Source: Actinomycetales bacterium
Lineage (GTDB): Bacteria > Actinomycetota > Actinomycetes > Actinomycetales > Dermatophilaceae
DNA length: 64,000 nt
NCBI GenBank assembly: GCA_016711095.1
Contig: JADJTP010000002.1
Coordinates: 248,001 to 312,000, forward strand
Direction of reading: 5' to 3'
Of this stretch, positions 54,520 through 62,815 are shown piece by piece. The notes beneath the pieces are model-generated. The model saw only the letters and a program-made list of their open reading frames with translations, had not been told where the DNA came from and made no database searches. The translations under genes and the position numbers were made by a program. Each line of letters opens with the position of its first letter. Position 1 is the first letter of the stretch.

Positions 54520-56428
54520 GGGCGGCTACCTGCTCTCGGAAGAGGATCGCGTCGCGCGGGCAGACGTGCGCACAGATCTCGCAACCGGTACACAGTTGTT
54601 GGTCGATGAGCGCGAGCGGACGCTGGGTGCGCTCGTCCAACGCGTCGGACTGCAGGATCGCCGGGCAGCCGATGCGGAAACAGATCGTGCAGCCGTTGCA
54701 GGCGTCGGTCACCGCAAGCGGTTCGTAGGTCGCCTTCGCCGTCGGCAGCAGCGCGCACTCCTGCTTGGTGATGAGCACTGCCGGCCCGTCTGCCTTGAGC
54801 CACGACTTGAGCTGCTTCTCCAGCGCCTTGACGTCGTAGGACGGGATGGTGACGACCCTGTCGTCGGGGAAGCCGATCGCGCGGACGATCCGCTCGATGT
54901 CGACCTCGACGGTCTGTTGACGTTGCAGGGTCTGACCGGTGCCAGGGTTCTCCTGGTGGCCGGTCATTCCGGTGATCCGGTTGTCCATGATGATCGTGAC
55001 GACGTTGCTGCGGTTGTAGAGCACGTTGAGCAGCGCCGGGATGCCGCTGTGGAAGAACGTCGAGTCGCCGATGACCGCGACATGCCGCCCGGGGTCGCCG
55101 GCTTGGACACCGCCGTGCGCGACGGCGATGCTCGCGCCCATGCAACCGGCCGTGTGCAGGGCCTCCAGCGGCTTGGCCATCCCGAGCGTGTAACAGCCGA
55201 TGTCGCCGTTCACGGTCACCCCGAGTTTGTGCAGGATGTAGAACGACGAGCGGTGCGGGCAGCCTGGGCAGAGCACCGGCGGGCGGGGGGCTACCGCCAG
55301 CACCGGCAACGGTTTCCGCGCTGGCTCGCTCGCGGCGGCCCCGGGCATACCCGCGCTGGAGAGGGCGACAAGTGGGTCTGGCTGGGCGGGCGCGGCATCC
55401 GGGACGGCGGTGATCGTCGACGCGGGGAGCAGCCCGGCAGCGATGGCGGCCGCGCGGACCGACGACGGGTCCAACTCGCCTATCACCGGGAAGATGGACT
55501 TCGTGTGCGGATAGGTCGGGGGAGTGGGTGGCTCGTACAGTTCGATCCCCATGAGCCGGACCTGATCCTCGACGAACGGGTCGAGCTCCTCCAGGACCAC
55601 AAGCGTGTCGACCGCGGCGGCGAAGTCGGCGATCAGGCCGCGGGGCAGCGGATACACCATGCCGAGCTTGAGCGTGCTCGCGTCGGGGAACACCTCGCGG
55701 GCGTATTGGTAGGCCACGCCCGTGGTGATGATGCCCAGGCTGGTCCCGCGCATCTCGACCCGGTTGAAGGGGAAGGTCTCGGCGTATGCGGCCAGCGCCT
55801 CGACGCGTGCCTCGATGACCGGGCGCCGGGCTCGGGCATTGGCGGGGGCCATGTCGTATTTGGCCGGATTGCGCACATAACTGTCCGGCACCGGGCGGGT
55901 GCGGCGGATCTCGCCCACCTCGACCGGTGAGCTGGTGTGGCAGACCCGGGTGGTCGGTCGAAGCAACACTGGGGTGTCGAAGGCCTCGCTGATGTCGAAG
56001 GCGACGACCATGAGGTCGTGGGCGTCCTGGCTGTCCGCGGGGTCGAGGCAGGGCACCCGTGCCCACCGGGCGAACAACCGGTTGTCCTGTTCGTTCTGTG
56101 AGGAGTGCAGGCTCGGGTCATCGGCCGAGACGATGACCAGTCCCGCTTCGATGCCGGTCATCGCCACCGACCAGAACGAATCGGCGGCGACGTTGAGGCC
56201 GACGTGCTTCATCGTCGCAAAGGCCCGACGGCCGGCGATGGCGGCGCCGATGGCCACATCCAGGGCGACCTTCTCGTTCGGCGACCACTCGGCATACACA
56301 TCGGGGGACGGGGCGAACACCTCCAAGATCTCGGTGCTCGGCGTGCCCGGATACCCGGCGCCGACGACGGCTCCGGCCTCCCAGGCGGCTCGGGCGATGG
56401 CCTCGTTTCCCGACAGGAGTCGTTGCAT
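54512..56428 (-). CDS. iorA: Indolepyruvate:ferredoxin oxidoreductase alpha subunit
   Basis: 638 residues. N-terminal pyrimidine-binding domain (GYPGTPSTEILEVFA), a central region, a TPP-binding domain (CPGCPHRSSFY, GDSTFFHSGIPALLNVLYN..TIIMDNRITGMTGHQENPGTG) and two C-terminal 4Fe-4S motifs (CNGCTICFRIGCP and CTGCEICAHVCPRD). This oxygen-sensitive archaeal-type enzyme ferments or interconverts aromatic amino acids; in actinobacteria it occurs sporadically. Divergent from the antiporter gene across 149 bp. Confidence 0.93.
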   Translation of the reverse strand: MQRLLSGNEAIARAAWEAGAVVGAGYPGTPSTEILEVFAPSPDVYAEWSPNEKVALDVAIGAAIAGRRAFATMKHVGLNVAADSFWSVAMTGIEAGLVIVSADDPSLHSSQNEQDNRLFARWARVPCLDPADSQDAHDLMVVAFDISEAFDTPVLLRPTTRVCHTSSPVEVGEIRRTRPVPDSYVRNPAKYDMAPANARARRPVIEARVEALAAYAETFPFNRVEMRGTSLGIITTGVAYQYAREVFPDASTLKLGMVYPLPRGLIADFAAAVDTLVVLEELDPFVEDQVRLMGIELYEPPTPPTYPHTKSIFPVIGELDPSSVRAAAIAAGLLPASTITAVPDAAPAQPDPLVALSSAGMPGAAASEPARKPLPVLAVAPRPPVLCPGCPHRSSFYILHKLGVTVNGDIGCYTLGMAKPLEALHTAGCMGASIAVAHGGVQAGDPGRHVAVIGDSTFFHSGIPALLNVLYNRSNVVTIIMDNRITGMTGHQENPGTGQTLQRQQTVEVDIERIVRAIGFPDDRVVTIPSYDVKALEKQLKSWLKADGPAVLITKQECALLPTAKATYEPLAVTDACNGCTICFRIGCPAILQSDALDERTQRPLALIDQQLCTGCEICAHVCPRDAILFREQVAAHV

Positions 56429-56577
56429 GGTGGTCCTCCTCGACCGGCCCGAGGATCGCCCGGGGCTTCCCGTCCACCGTGCATCGGCCCGTGCTGACCG
56501 GCTAGTGCCATTGGTCCCCCGGCCGCAGTGTTCGCGGCGGACGGGGACGGCATGGCGGATGGGTAACCTGCACCGAT

Positions 56578-58428
56578 ATGGAGATCGCCACGCTGTTCGT
56601 AGGGCTGGCCGTTGTCGTCTTGGCGGGCACCGCGCTCAGTGATCGGTTGAGGTTTCCAGCGCCACTTGTGCTCATCGCCGTCGGAGTGGCGGCGTCGTTC
56701 GTCCCCGCCGTTCCAGCCGTCGAGTTGCATCCCGAGGTCGTGCTCATCGGATTGCTGCCGCCGTTGTTGTATGCCGCCTCGCTGCAAACCTCGCTCGTGG
56801 ACTTCAACGCGAACCGGTGGCCGATCTTGCTGCTGTCCGTGGGGCTCGTCGTGGCCACCACTGCCGCAGTGGCCGTGGGCGTCTACCTCCTGCTGCCCGG
56901 GCTCGGTTGGCCGGCGGCGGTCGCCATCGGGGCGGTCGTCGCTCCGCCGGACGCTGTGGCGGCCACCGCGATAGCCCGGCGGATCGGCCTACCTCGCCGA
57001 GTCGTCACGATCCTTGAGGGGGAGTCGCTGCTCAACGATGCGACGGCCCTCGTCGCCCTGCGAACGGCCATCGCCGCGTCAGCAGGGGGGGTGGCCGCTG
57101 TTGAGATCGGACTCGACTTTCTGCGTGCCGCCGTGGGTGGGGCGCTGGTCGGTGTCGTCGTGTTCCTCGTCGTCGTGAAGCTGCGGAAACGCATCCACGA
57201 CCCGCTGCTTGACACGGGGATCTCATTCGTGACGCCGTTCGCGGCCTACCTCCCGGCCGAGAGCATCCACGCCTCGGGCGTGATCGCCGTTGTTGTTGCC
57301 GGACTGCTGCTCGGCCATAAGGCCCCGATCGTGCAGACGGCCAGATCGCGCATCACGGAACGGATCACCTGGGCGACCGTCGCGTTCCTGCTCGAGAACT
57401 CCGTGTTCCTGCTCATCGGCCTGCAGGCCCGCCGGCTGATCAACGACGTCCTCGACGGTGACGTGGGGGTGCTGCGCGCGCTGGTCGTCTGTGCCCTGAC
57501 TCTGGTCGTGGTCGTGCTCGTCCGACTTGGATGGGTGTTCGCCTCGCGGGCGCTGCTGATCACCGGCCGGCGGGAGGCCCGACTATCGGCTGCTGCCACC
57601 TTCCTCGTGGGGTGGGCCGGGATGCGCGGTGTCGTCACCCTCGCCGCCGCGTTCGTCATTCCGGCCGACACGCCCCATCGTTCGGTGCTGCTGCTGGTCG
57701 CGTTCACCACCGTGGCCGGCACGTTGTTCCTTCAAGGCTTGACATTGCCGTGGCTCACGCGGCGGTTGGGCGTGCCGGGCCCTGACCCAGCCGCGGATGC
57801 CCTGGCGAGGGCGACCCTGCTGCAGCAGGCGGCGACCGCGGGTATCACTCGGCTTGAGGAGCTCGAAGCCGATGATCAGCACGGGGTCGCCGATCTTGTA
57901 CGCGGTCGCGCCGAGCAGCGCACCTTTGCCGCGTGGGAGCGCCTCGGCACCCGCCAAGAAGCCGAGACCCCGTCAGAGCTGTACGCGCGGCTGCGCGGGG
58001 CGATGATCGACGCCGAACGCAGCCGGGTGCTTGAAATCCGCGCGGGAGGGCAGGTACCCGCCGATGTCGTCCGCGAAGTCCTCGGACTGCTCGACATCGA
58101 GGAATCGATGATCGATGCGGGCACCGAGCAACGGGCGTCCATCCACTCGGGCGGTCCGGCCCTCGTGGGATCAGGGGGATGTGAAGACCTCGACGCCTTT
58201 CCCACGCGGCATACGGAGGTTGATCCCGTGTGCCGGCAATGCGTCGCCGACGGCACGACCTGGGTCGCGTTGCGGATCTGTTTGGCCTGCGGCGAGGTGA
58301 GTTGTTGCGACTCCTCCATCGGGCGGCACGCCACTGCCCACTTCCAGAACACCCAACATCCGGTCATGCAATCCGCTGAGCCGGGTGAAGCCTGGCGATG
58401 GTGCTACATCCATCACGCCACGGGATGA
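56578..58428 (+). CDS. CPA1-family Na+/H+ antiporter with C-terminal UBP-type zinc finger
   Basis: 616 residues. About twelve helices in residues 1-410, with the CPA1 ion-site pattern VVAPPDAVAATAIARR and LLNDATALV. A cytosolic helical region follows (about 420-525). Residues 530-612 form a UBP zinc finger: CEDL..., CRQCV, WVALRICLACGEVSCCDSSIGRHATAHF and HPVMQS...WCYIH, with the Cys/His ligand spacing of ubiquitin-hydrolase zinc fingers. Exchanges Na+ (or K+) for protons; the finger's bacterial ligand is unknown. Confidence 0.92.
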   Translation: MEIATLFVGLAVVVLAGTALSDRLRFPAPLVLIAVGVAASFVPAVPAVELHPEVVLIGLLPPLLYAASLQTSLVDFNANRWPILLLSVGLVVATTAAVAVGVYLLLPGLGWPAAVAIGAVVAPPDAVAATAIARRIGLPRRVVTILEGESLLNDATALVALRTAIAASAGGVAAVEIGLDFLRAAVGGALVGVVVFLVVVKLRKRIHDPLLDTGISFVTPFAAYLPAESIHASGVIAVVVAGLLLGHKAPIVQTARSRITERITWATVAFLLENSVFLLIGLQARRLINDVLDGDVGVLRALVVCALTLVVVVLVRLGWVFASRALLITGRREARLSAAATFLVGWAGMRGVVTLAAAFVIPADTPHRSVLLLVAFTTVAGTLFLQGLTLPWLTRRLGVPGPDPAADALARATLLQQAATAGITRLEELEADDQHGVADLVRGRAEQRTFAAWERLGTRQEAETPSELYARLRGAMIDAERSRVLEIRAGGQVPADVVREVLGLLDIEESMIDAGTEQRASIHSGGPALVGSGGCEDLDAFPTRHTEVDPVCRQCVADGTTWVALRICLACGEVSCCDSSIGRHATAHFQNTQHPVMQSAEPGEAWRWCYIHHATG

Positions 58429-58440
58429 AGACGGTGAGGG

Positions 58441-58514
58441 TGGGGCGGGTGGGGCTTGAACCCACGACCGACGGATTATGAGTCCGCTGCTCTGACCGGC
58501 TGAGCTACCGCCCC
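58441..58514 (-). tRNA. tRNA with anticodon CAT (Met elongator or Ile2)
   Basis: 74-nt cloverleaf on the minus strand. Acceptor GGGGCGG pairs with CCGCCCC and discriminator A; D arm TAGCTCAGCCGGTCAGAGCA; anticodon loop CTCATAA; T arm GTGGGTTCAAGCCCCAC. No encoded CCA. The CAT anticodon is shared by elongator Met and lysidine-modified Ile2 tRNAs; the TTCAAG T-loop resembles Ile2 tRNAs, but I do not commit. Confidence 0.95.
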
Positions 58515-58686
58515 AAGAGCACCGCGAGCCTACCCGGGTCCCACAGCCAGACAGTCACAACAGCCATTCACAGGCATTCACAGGCGCTCGCACCCACTCA
58601 CAGCCTCGCCACAGCGCACACTGGGTCTACCGCCAAACGCCCGGCCCACAGTGTGACTACCTGGCAGCGACCCAAAAGGAGCATTC

Positions 58687-59196
58687 ATGAAGAAGCAGAC
58701 AATCATCACCGGGGCGGCGGCCACCGCGATCGCGGGCGCGTTGGCTCTCGGCGGTGCAGCGCTCGCCCAAGCGGGCCCGAGCGCGGGCACTCAGTCGATC
58801 GCACAGGCGACGTCGGCCCCCACGGCGACCGGCGAGGCGCAGCAGGCCCCCGGACGCGGGCTCGGCCCTGGCCACGCTCCGGGACGGGTCGGCAAGGAAC
58901 GGGTGAAGGAGTGGATCGCCGATCACGGGCTCGCCGGTGACGCGGCGGTCAAGGTCACCCAGGCCGCCGTCGCCAAGGAGCCCACGGCATACCTGCTGCG
59001 GGTGAACAAGAGAGACGACGGCACCTACCGGGCGCACATGATGCGACCGGACGGCACGCGCATTGTCGTGACCATCGACGCGAATTTCTCGGTGACCGCC
59101 GTCGAGGACGCGCCAGTCAAGGCCCCGGGGCTGCGCAAGGGCGCCCCGGGCAAGGACGGCACGACCGCGACGCCGACGCCCACGGCGTCAAGCTGA
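58687..59196 (+). CDS. Small secreted protein, PepSY-like
   Basis: 169 residues, ATG with AAAGGAG upstream. A Sec signal (MKKQTIITGAAATAIAGALALGGAALAQA) is followed by an Ala/Thr/Pro linker, a folded core (VKEWIADHGLAGDAAVKVTQAAVAKEPTAYLLRVNKRDDGTYRAHMMRPDGTRIVVTIDANFSVTAVE) with the alpha-beta layout of PepSY domains, and a Thr/Pro tail without a sorting signal. Exported; function unknown. Followed by a strong terminator. Confidence 0.75.
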   Translation: MKKQTIITGAAATAIAGALALGGAALAQAGPSAGTQSIAQATSAPTATGEAQQAPGRGLGPGHAPGRVGKERVKEWIADHGLAGDAAVKVTQAAVAKEPTAYLLRVNKRDDGTYRAHMMRPDGTRIVVTIDANFSVTAVEDAPVKAPGLRKGAPGKDGTTATPTPTASS

Positions 59197-59248
59197 CCCG
59201 ACGCCCTCGGCGAGCTGAGTGCGCGCTGTTGAACGGCACCGCCCGCCC

Positions 59249-59286
59249 ACCACTCCCGCACCAGCCTCCGCTGGTGCGGGAGTGGT
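59249..59286 (+). terminator. Terminator after the secreted-protein gene
   Basis: Perfect 17-bp inverted repeat (ACCACTCCCGCACCAGC and its complement) with a CTCC loop, followed by CTTTGG. Placed 52 bp after the stop at 59196. Confidence 0.85.
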
Positions 59287-59432
59287 CTTTGGGGCACAAT
59301 GTGACGTGCGTGGCGTATGCCGCCCTCCCTTAAGGGACGAGCAGCTAGGCACGCAACGTGGCGACACGGCATAGCGGCAGGCCTTGCAGCGAGACGTTGG
59401 GGAAGACGTCTCTCGCACGTGAGGAGCACTGG

Positions 59433-59957
59433 ATGTCCGTCACCATGCCGGTCGGCGTGCCCCGTGGCACGCGCGGGGTCGTGTTCATCCACTCGACCCC
59501 TTCAGCGCTGTGCCCGCACATCACTTGGGCTCTGGAGGCCGTCCTGGGCCCGGGTCTGCGCCTCGACTGGACGATCCAGCCCGCGGGACCCCGGATGGTT
59601 CGCACCGAACTGTCCTGGACGGGCGAGCCCGGCACGGGTGCCCGGCTGGCCAGCTCACTGCGCGGCTGGGACAACGTCCGCTATGAGGTCACCGAGGACC
59701 CGTCGCCAGGCGTCGATGGCTCCCGCTGGTCGAACACCCCGTCGCTCGGGCTGCACCACACGTGGACGTCCGCCAACGGCGATGCGATGGTCAACGAGGA
59801 CCGGCTGCGCGAGGCCTTCGAAGCGCACCGCGGCGACGTCTCTGCCCTGAACGCGGCCGTCGACGCATTGCTCGGCGCCCCGTGGGATCGCGAGCTAGAA
59901 CCTTTCCGGTATGCCGGTGACGGGGCCCCCGTGCGGTGGCTCCACAGGGTCGGCTGA
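59433..59957 (+). CDS. DUF3145 family protein
   Basis: 174 residues from the ATG at 59433, with GAGGAG 6 bp upstream. The protein (GVVFIHSTPSALCPHITWALEAVLGP..LDWTIQPAGPRMVRTELSWTG) matches DUF3145, a family confined to actinobacteria and regularly found beside fabF/acpP, as here. Soluble, function unknown; the conserved neighbourhood suggests a link to fatty-acid synthesis. Convergent with fabF. Confidence 0.88.
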   Translation: MSVTMPVGVPRGTRGVVFIHSTPSALCPHITWALEAVLGPGLRLDWTIQPAGPRMVRTELSWTGEPGTGARLASSLRGWDNVRYEVTEDPSPGVDGSRWSNTPSLGLHHTWTSANGDAMVNEDRLREAFEAHRGDVSALNAAVDALLGAPWDRELEPFRYAGDGAPVRWLHRVG

Positions 59958-59993
59958 CCACCTGGTCTCTCTCCCCCACCCCCCTCCCGCTGG

Positions 59994-60052
59994 TCGGAGG
60001 TTGTGTGGCTATTCGGAGGCTCGGCGGCTCCGAATCGCAACACAACCTCCGA
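59994..60052. terminator. Long bidirectional hairpin between DUF3145 and fabF genes
   Basis: A 25-bp inverted repeat (59994-60018 and 60028-60052; 23 of 25 paired, starting TCGGAGGTTGTGT) with a 9-nt loop lies between convergent stops and can end transcription from both sides. Its layout is reminiscent of the palindromic family near the DUF559 gene, but the sequence differs. Confidence 0.8.
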
Positions 60053-60109
60053 ACAGCAGGGAGCGGCCGCGGCTGTGGGGCAGCGCGCGGTTGCGGGGGA
60101 GAGGGAAGC

Positions 60110-61360
60110 TCACACGTTGCGGAAGGCCAGCGCGACGTTGTGTCCGCCGAATCCAAACGAGTTGTCCAGCGCCACGATGTCGCCAGCGGGCAACGGGCGG
60201 TGTGTGCCCCGAACGACGTCGAGGCCGATGGCGGGGTCGACGTCATCGACGTTGATCGCCGCGGGCGCCAGGCGGTGGTGCACAGCGAGGATGGTGAAGA
60301 TCGCCTCCAACGCTCCCGCCGCACCGAGCAGGTGCCCGGTCATCGACTTCGTCGCACTGATGGGGATCCCGGCCGCGAGATCGCCGAAGGCCCGCCTGAT
60401 TGCGTTGGCCTCGGCGATGTCTCCGATCGGGGTCGATGTCGCGTGCGCGTTGATGTGGGCGATGTCGGCCACGCTTGCCCCGGCCGACGTCACCGCTTCG
60501 AGCATGGCCCGCGACGCGCCGGCACCCTCGGGCTCGGGGGCGGTGATGTGGTGGGCGTCGGCGGACATACCGACACCGGCGAGCTCGGCATAGATCCGCG
60601 CCCCACGCGCCACAGCGTGTTCGTAGGACTCCAGGACGATGATCGCGGCGCCTTCGCCGAGGACGAAGCCGTCGCGGCCGGTGTCATAGGGTCGTGACGC
60701 AGCCGTCGGGTCATCATTGCGGGTCGAGAGGGCTTGCATCGCAGCGAAGCCGGCGATGGGCAGCGGATGCACAGCCGCCTCGGTGCCGCCAGCGACGACG
60801 ACATCGGCGCGGCCACTGCGGATGAGCTGCACGGCCCACCCCATCCCTTCAGCGCCGGAGGCGCACGCACTGACGGGGGTGTGTGCTCCAGCCCGCGCCC
60901 CGAGGTCGAGCGAGATCGCGGCGGCCGGGCCGTTGGGCATGAGCATCGCAACGGCGAGGGGGTAGACGCGGCGCGGTCCCTTTTCCCGGAGTGTGTCCCA
61001 TTGCGACAGCAGCGTCCACACCCCCCCGATGCCGGACCCGACGGCGACCGCCAGGCGTTCGGGCGCGACCTCGGGCGAGCCGGCGTCGGCCCACGCCTCG
61101 CGCGCCGCGATGAGGGCGTATTGCGACGAGGGGTCCAGACGGCGAGTCTCCACCTTGGCGAGCACCTGATCGGGAGGGGTCTGGATCTGTGCCGCGAACG
61201 TGACCGGCAGCTCGTACTGGCTCACCCAGTCGAACTCCAGCGCCCGCGCCCCGGAGCGCCCGGCGAGGATCGACGCCCAGCTCTTGGGCACGGTGCCGCC
61301 GACCGGGGTCGTGGCGCCCAGACCGGTGACGACGATGCGCGTGTTGCCTGCGGAGGACAT
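60110..61360 (-). CDS. fabF: Beta-ketoacyl-ACP synthase II
   Basis: 416 residues, ATG with AGGAG upstream. Condensing enzyme with the Cys nucleophile in SACASGAEG and the two catalytic histidines in INAHATSTPIGD and MTGHLLGAAG; the C-terminus DNSFGFGGHN is typical. Elongates acyl-ACP with malonyl-ACP in type II fatty-acid synthesis. Last gene of the fabD-fabH-acpP-fabF operon; 135 bp separate it from acpP. Confidence 0.97.
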   Translation of the reverse strand: MSSAGNTRIVVTGLGATTPVGGTVPKSWASILAGRSGARALEFDWVSQYELPVTFAAQIQTPPDQVLAKVETRRLDPSSQYALIAAREAWADAGSPEVAPERLAVAVGSGIGGVWTLLSQWDTLREKGPRRVYPLAVAMLMPNGPAAAISLDLGARAGAHTPVSACASGAEGMGWAVQLIRSGRADVVVAGGTEAAVHPLPIAGFAAMQALSTRNDDPTAASRPYDTGRDGFVLGEGAAIIVLESYEHAVARGARIYAELAGVGMSADAHHITAPEPEGAGASRAMLEAVTSAGASVADIAHINAHATSTPIGDIAEANAIRRAFGDLAAGIPISATKSMTGHLLGAAGALEAIFTILAVHHRLAPAAINVDDVDPAIGLDVVRGTHRPLPAGDIVALDNSFGFGGHNVALAFRNV

Positions 61361-61495
61361 TGCGGGCTCCTGTGTGGCTGAGACGGTTCGCTGGGGACAA
61401 GAAGATTCGGTATGCCGCGCGGGCGGCCCAGCCCGGGTGCGGCGTTCGCGGCGGGCCGGTGGGTGCTGCGGCTCCGGCCCGCCACGAACGACAGA

Positions 61496-61744
61496 TCAGC
61501 TCTGTGCGGCTGCGATGAAGTCGACGGCGTTGCGGACGGTCTTGAGGTTCTTGACCTCGTCGTCGGGGATGCGCACCCCGAACTTCTCCTCGGCGTTGAC
61601 GACGATCGTCATCATCGAGAGGGAGTCGATGTCGAGGTCGTCGGTGAACGACTTGTCAGGCTCGACGGCCTCGATGTCGATGCCTGTCTCCTCGTTGACG
61701 ATCGCAGCGAGACCTTCGAGGATCTCGTCGGTGCTCTGTGCCAT
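61496..61744 (-). CDS. acpP: Acyl carrier protein
   Basis: 82 residues, ATG with AAGGAGAAGC-like SD. Phosphopantetheine site DIDSLSMM retains the normal Ser, in contrast to the six ACP domains of the PKS in this window. Acidic four-helix protein. Carries acyl chains for FabD, FabH and FabF, whose genes flank it. Confidence 0.97.
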   Translation of the reverse strand: MAQSTDEILEGLAAIVNEETGIDIEAVEPDKSFTDDLDIDSLSMMTIVVNAEEKFGVRIPDDEVKNLKTVRNAVDFIAAAQS

Positions 61745-61801
61745 GGGTGCTTCTCCTTGGGGGTGGGGTGGTGCCTGATGGTGCGGGTGGTGTGCGGCGA
61801 G

Positions 61802-62815
61802 CTAGGGCAGGACGATGACCTGTGCGGCATACACCAGGCCTGCCCCGAAGCCGATCTGCAGCGCGAGGCCGCCGTGCGGGATGTCCCCTTCACGGAGCAT
61901 TCGTTCGGTGGCCAAGGGGATCGAGGCGGCCGAAGTGTTGGCGTTCTCGACGATGTCGCGAGCCACGGGGATGTCGGCTGGGAGCTTGAGCTGTTTGAGC
62001 AACGCGTCGATGATTCGCATGTTGGCCTGATGCGGGAGGAAGGCGTCGAGATCATCCGGGGTGATCCCGGCGGCCTCGATGGCCTGGCGCGCGACCGGAG
62101 CCATGCTCCAGACGGCCCAGCGGAACACAGACTGGCCGGCCATCCCGATCGTCGGGTGCGGCAGGCCCTGATCGCGCACTTCGAGCCATGACTTGGTCTG
62201 CCTGATCGTCTCCCAATGCGACCCGTCCGACCCCCAGATCGTCGGGCCGAAGCCGGGGACGTCCGATGGGCCGACGACCGCCGCACCGGCGCCGTCGGCG
62301 AAGATGAATGCGGTGCCACGGTCGGTCAGATCGGTGAAATCGGTGAGCTTCTCGACACCGATGACGACGACGAAGCGGGCGCTGCCGCCCCGGACCATGT
62401 CGTTGGCCAGCGAGATGCCGTGGCAGTAGCCGGCGCACGCCGCCGAGATGTCGAAGGCGACGCAGCGCAGGCCGAGCCGGTCGGCGACGATCGGTGCTGC
62501 CGCTGGGGTCTGAAACGGGTGGGTGACGGTGGAGATGATGACCGCGTCGACCTGCTCGACCCTGATGCCGGCGGCGGCGATCGCGTCCCGAGCCGCGGCC
62601 TCAGACATCGACACGACGGTGTCTTCGGGGCCGGCCCAACGCCGTTGCTTGATTCCGGAGCGTTCTTGGATCCACTCGTCGGACGAGTCGATGGCCTCGA
62701 CGAGCTCGGAGTTGAGCACAACTCGCTCGGGGCGGAAGCCGCCGACTCCCCAGATCCGGGCGTGGCGAGATCCGTGCGATGCCACGAGGTGGCCGGTCCC
62801 CTTGGGTGCCTTCAT
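61802..62815 (-). CDS. fabH: Beta-ketoacyl-ACP synthase III
   Basis: 337 residues. Start taken as the ATG at 62815; a GTG at 62818 in GTGATG is equally possible and overlaps the fabD stop. Catalytic Cys in ISAACAGYCHG, His in LPHQANMRI and Asn in NTSAASIP. Starts fatty-acid synthesis by condensing an acyl-CoA primer with malonyl-ACP. Stop TAG lies 57 bp before acpP. Confidence 0.96.
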   Translation of the reverse strand: MKAPKGTGHLVASHGSRHARIWGVGGFRPERVVLNSELVEAIDSSDEWIQERSGIKQRRWAGPEDTVVSMSEAAARDAIAAAGIRVEQVDAVIISTVTHPFQTPAAAPIVADRLGLRCVAFDISAACAGYCHGISLANDMVRGGSARFVVVIGVEKLTDFTDLTDRGTAFIFADGAGAAVVGPSDVPGFGPTIWGSDGSHWETIRQTKSWLEVRDQGLPHPTIGMAGQSVFRWAVWSMAPVARQAIEAAGITPDDLDAFLPHQANMRIIDALLKQLKLPADIPVARDIVENANTSAASIPLATERMLREGDIPHGGLALQIGFGAGLVYAAQVIVLP

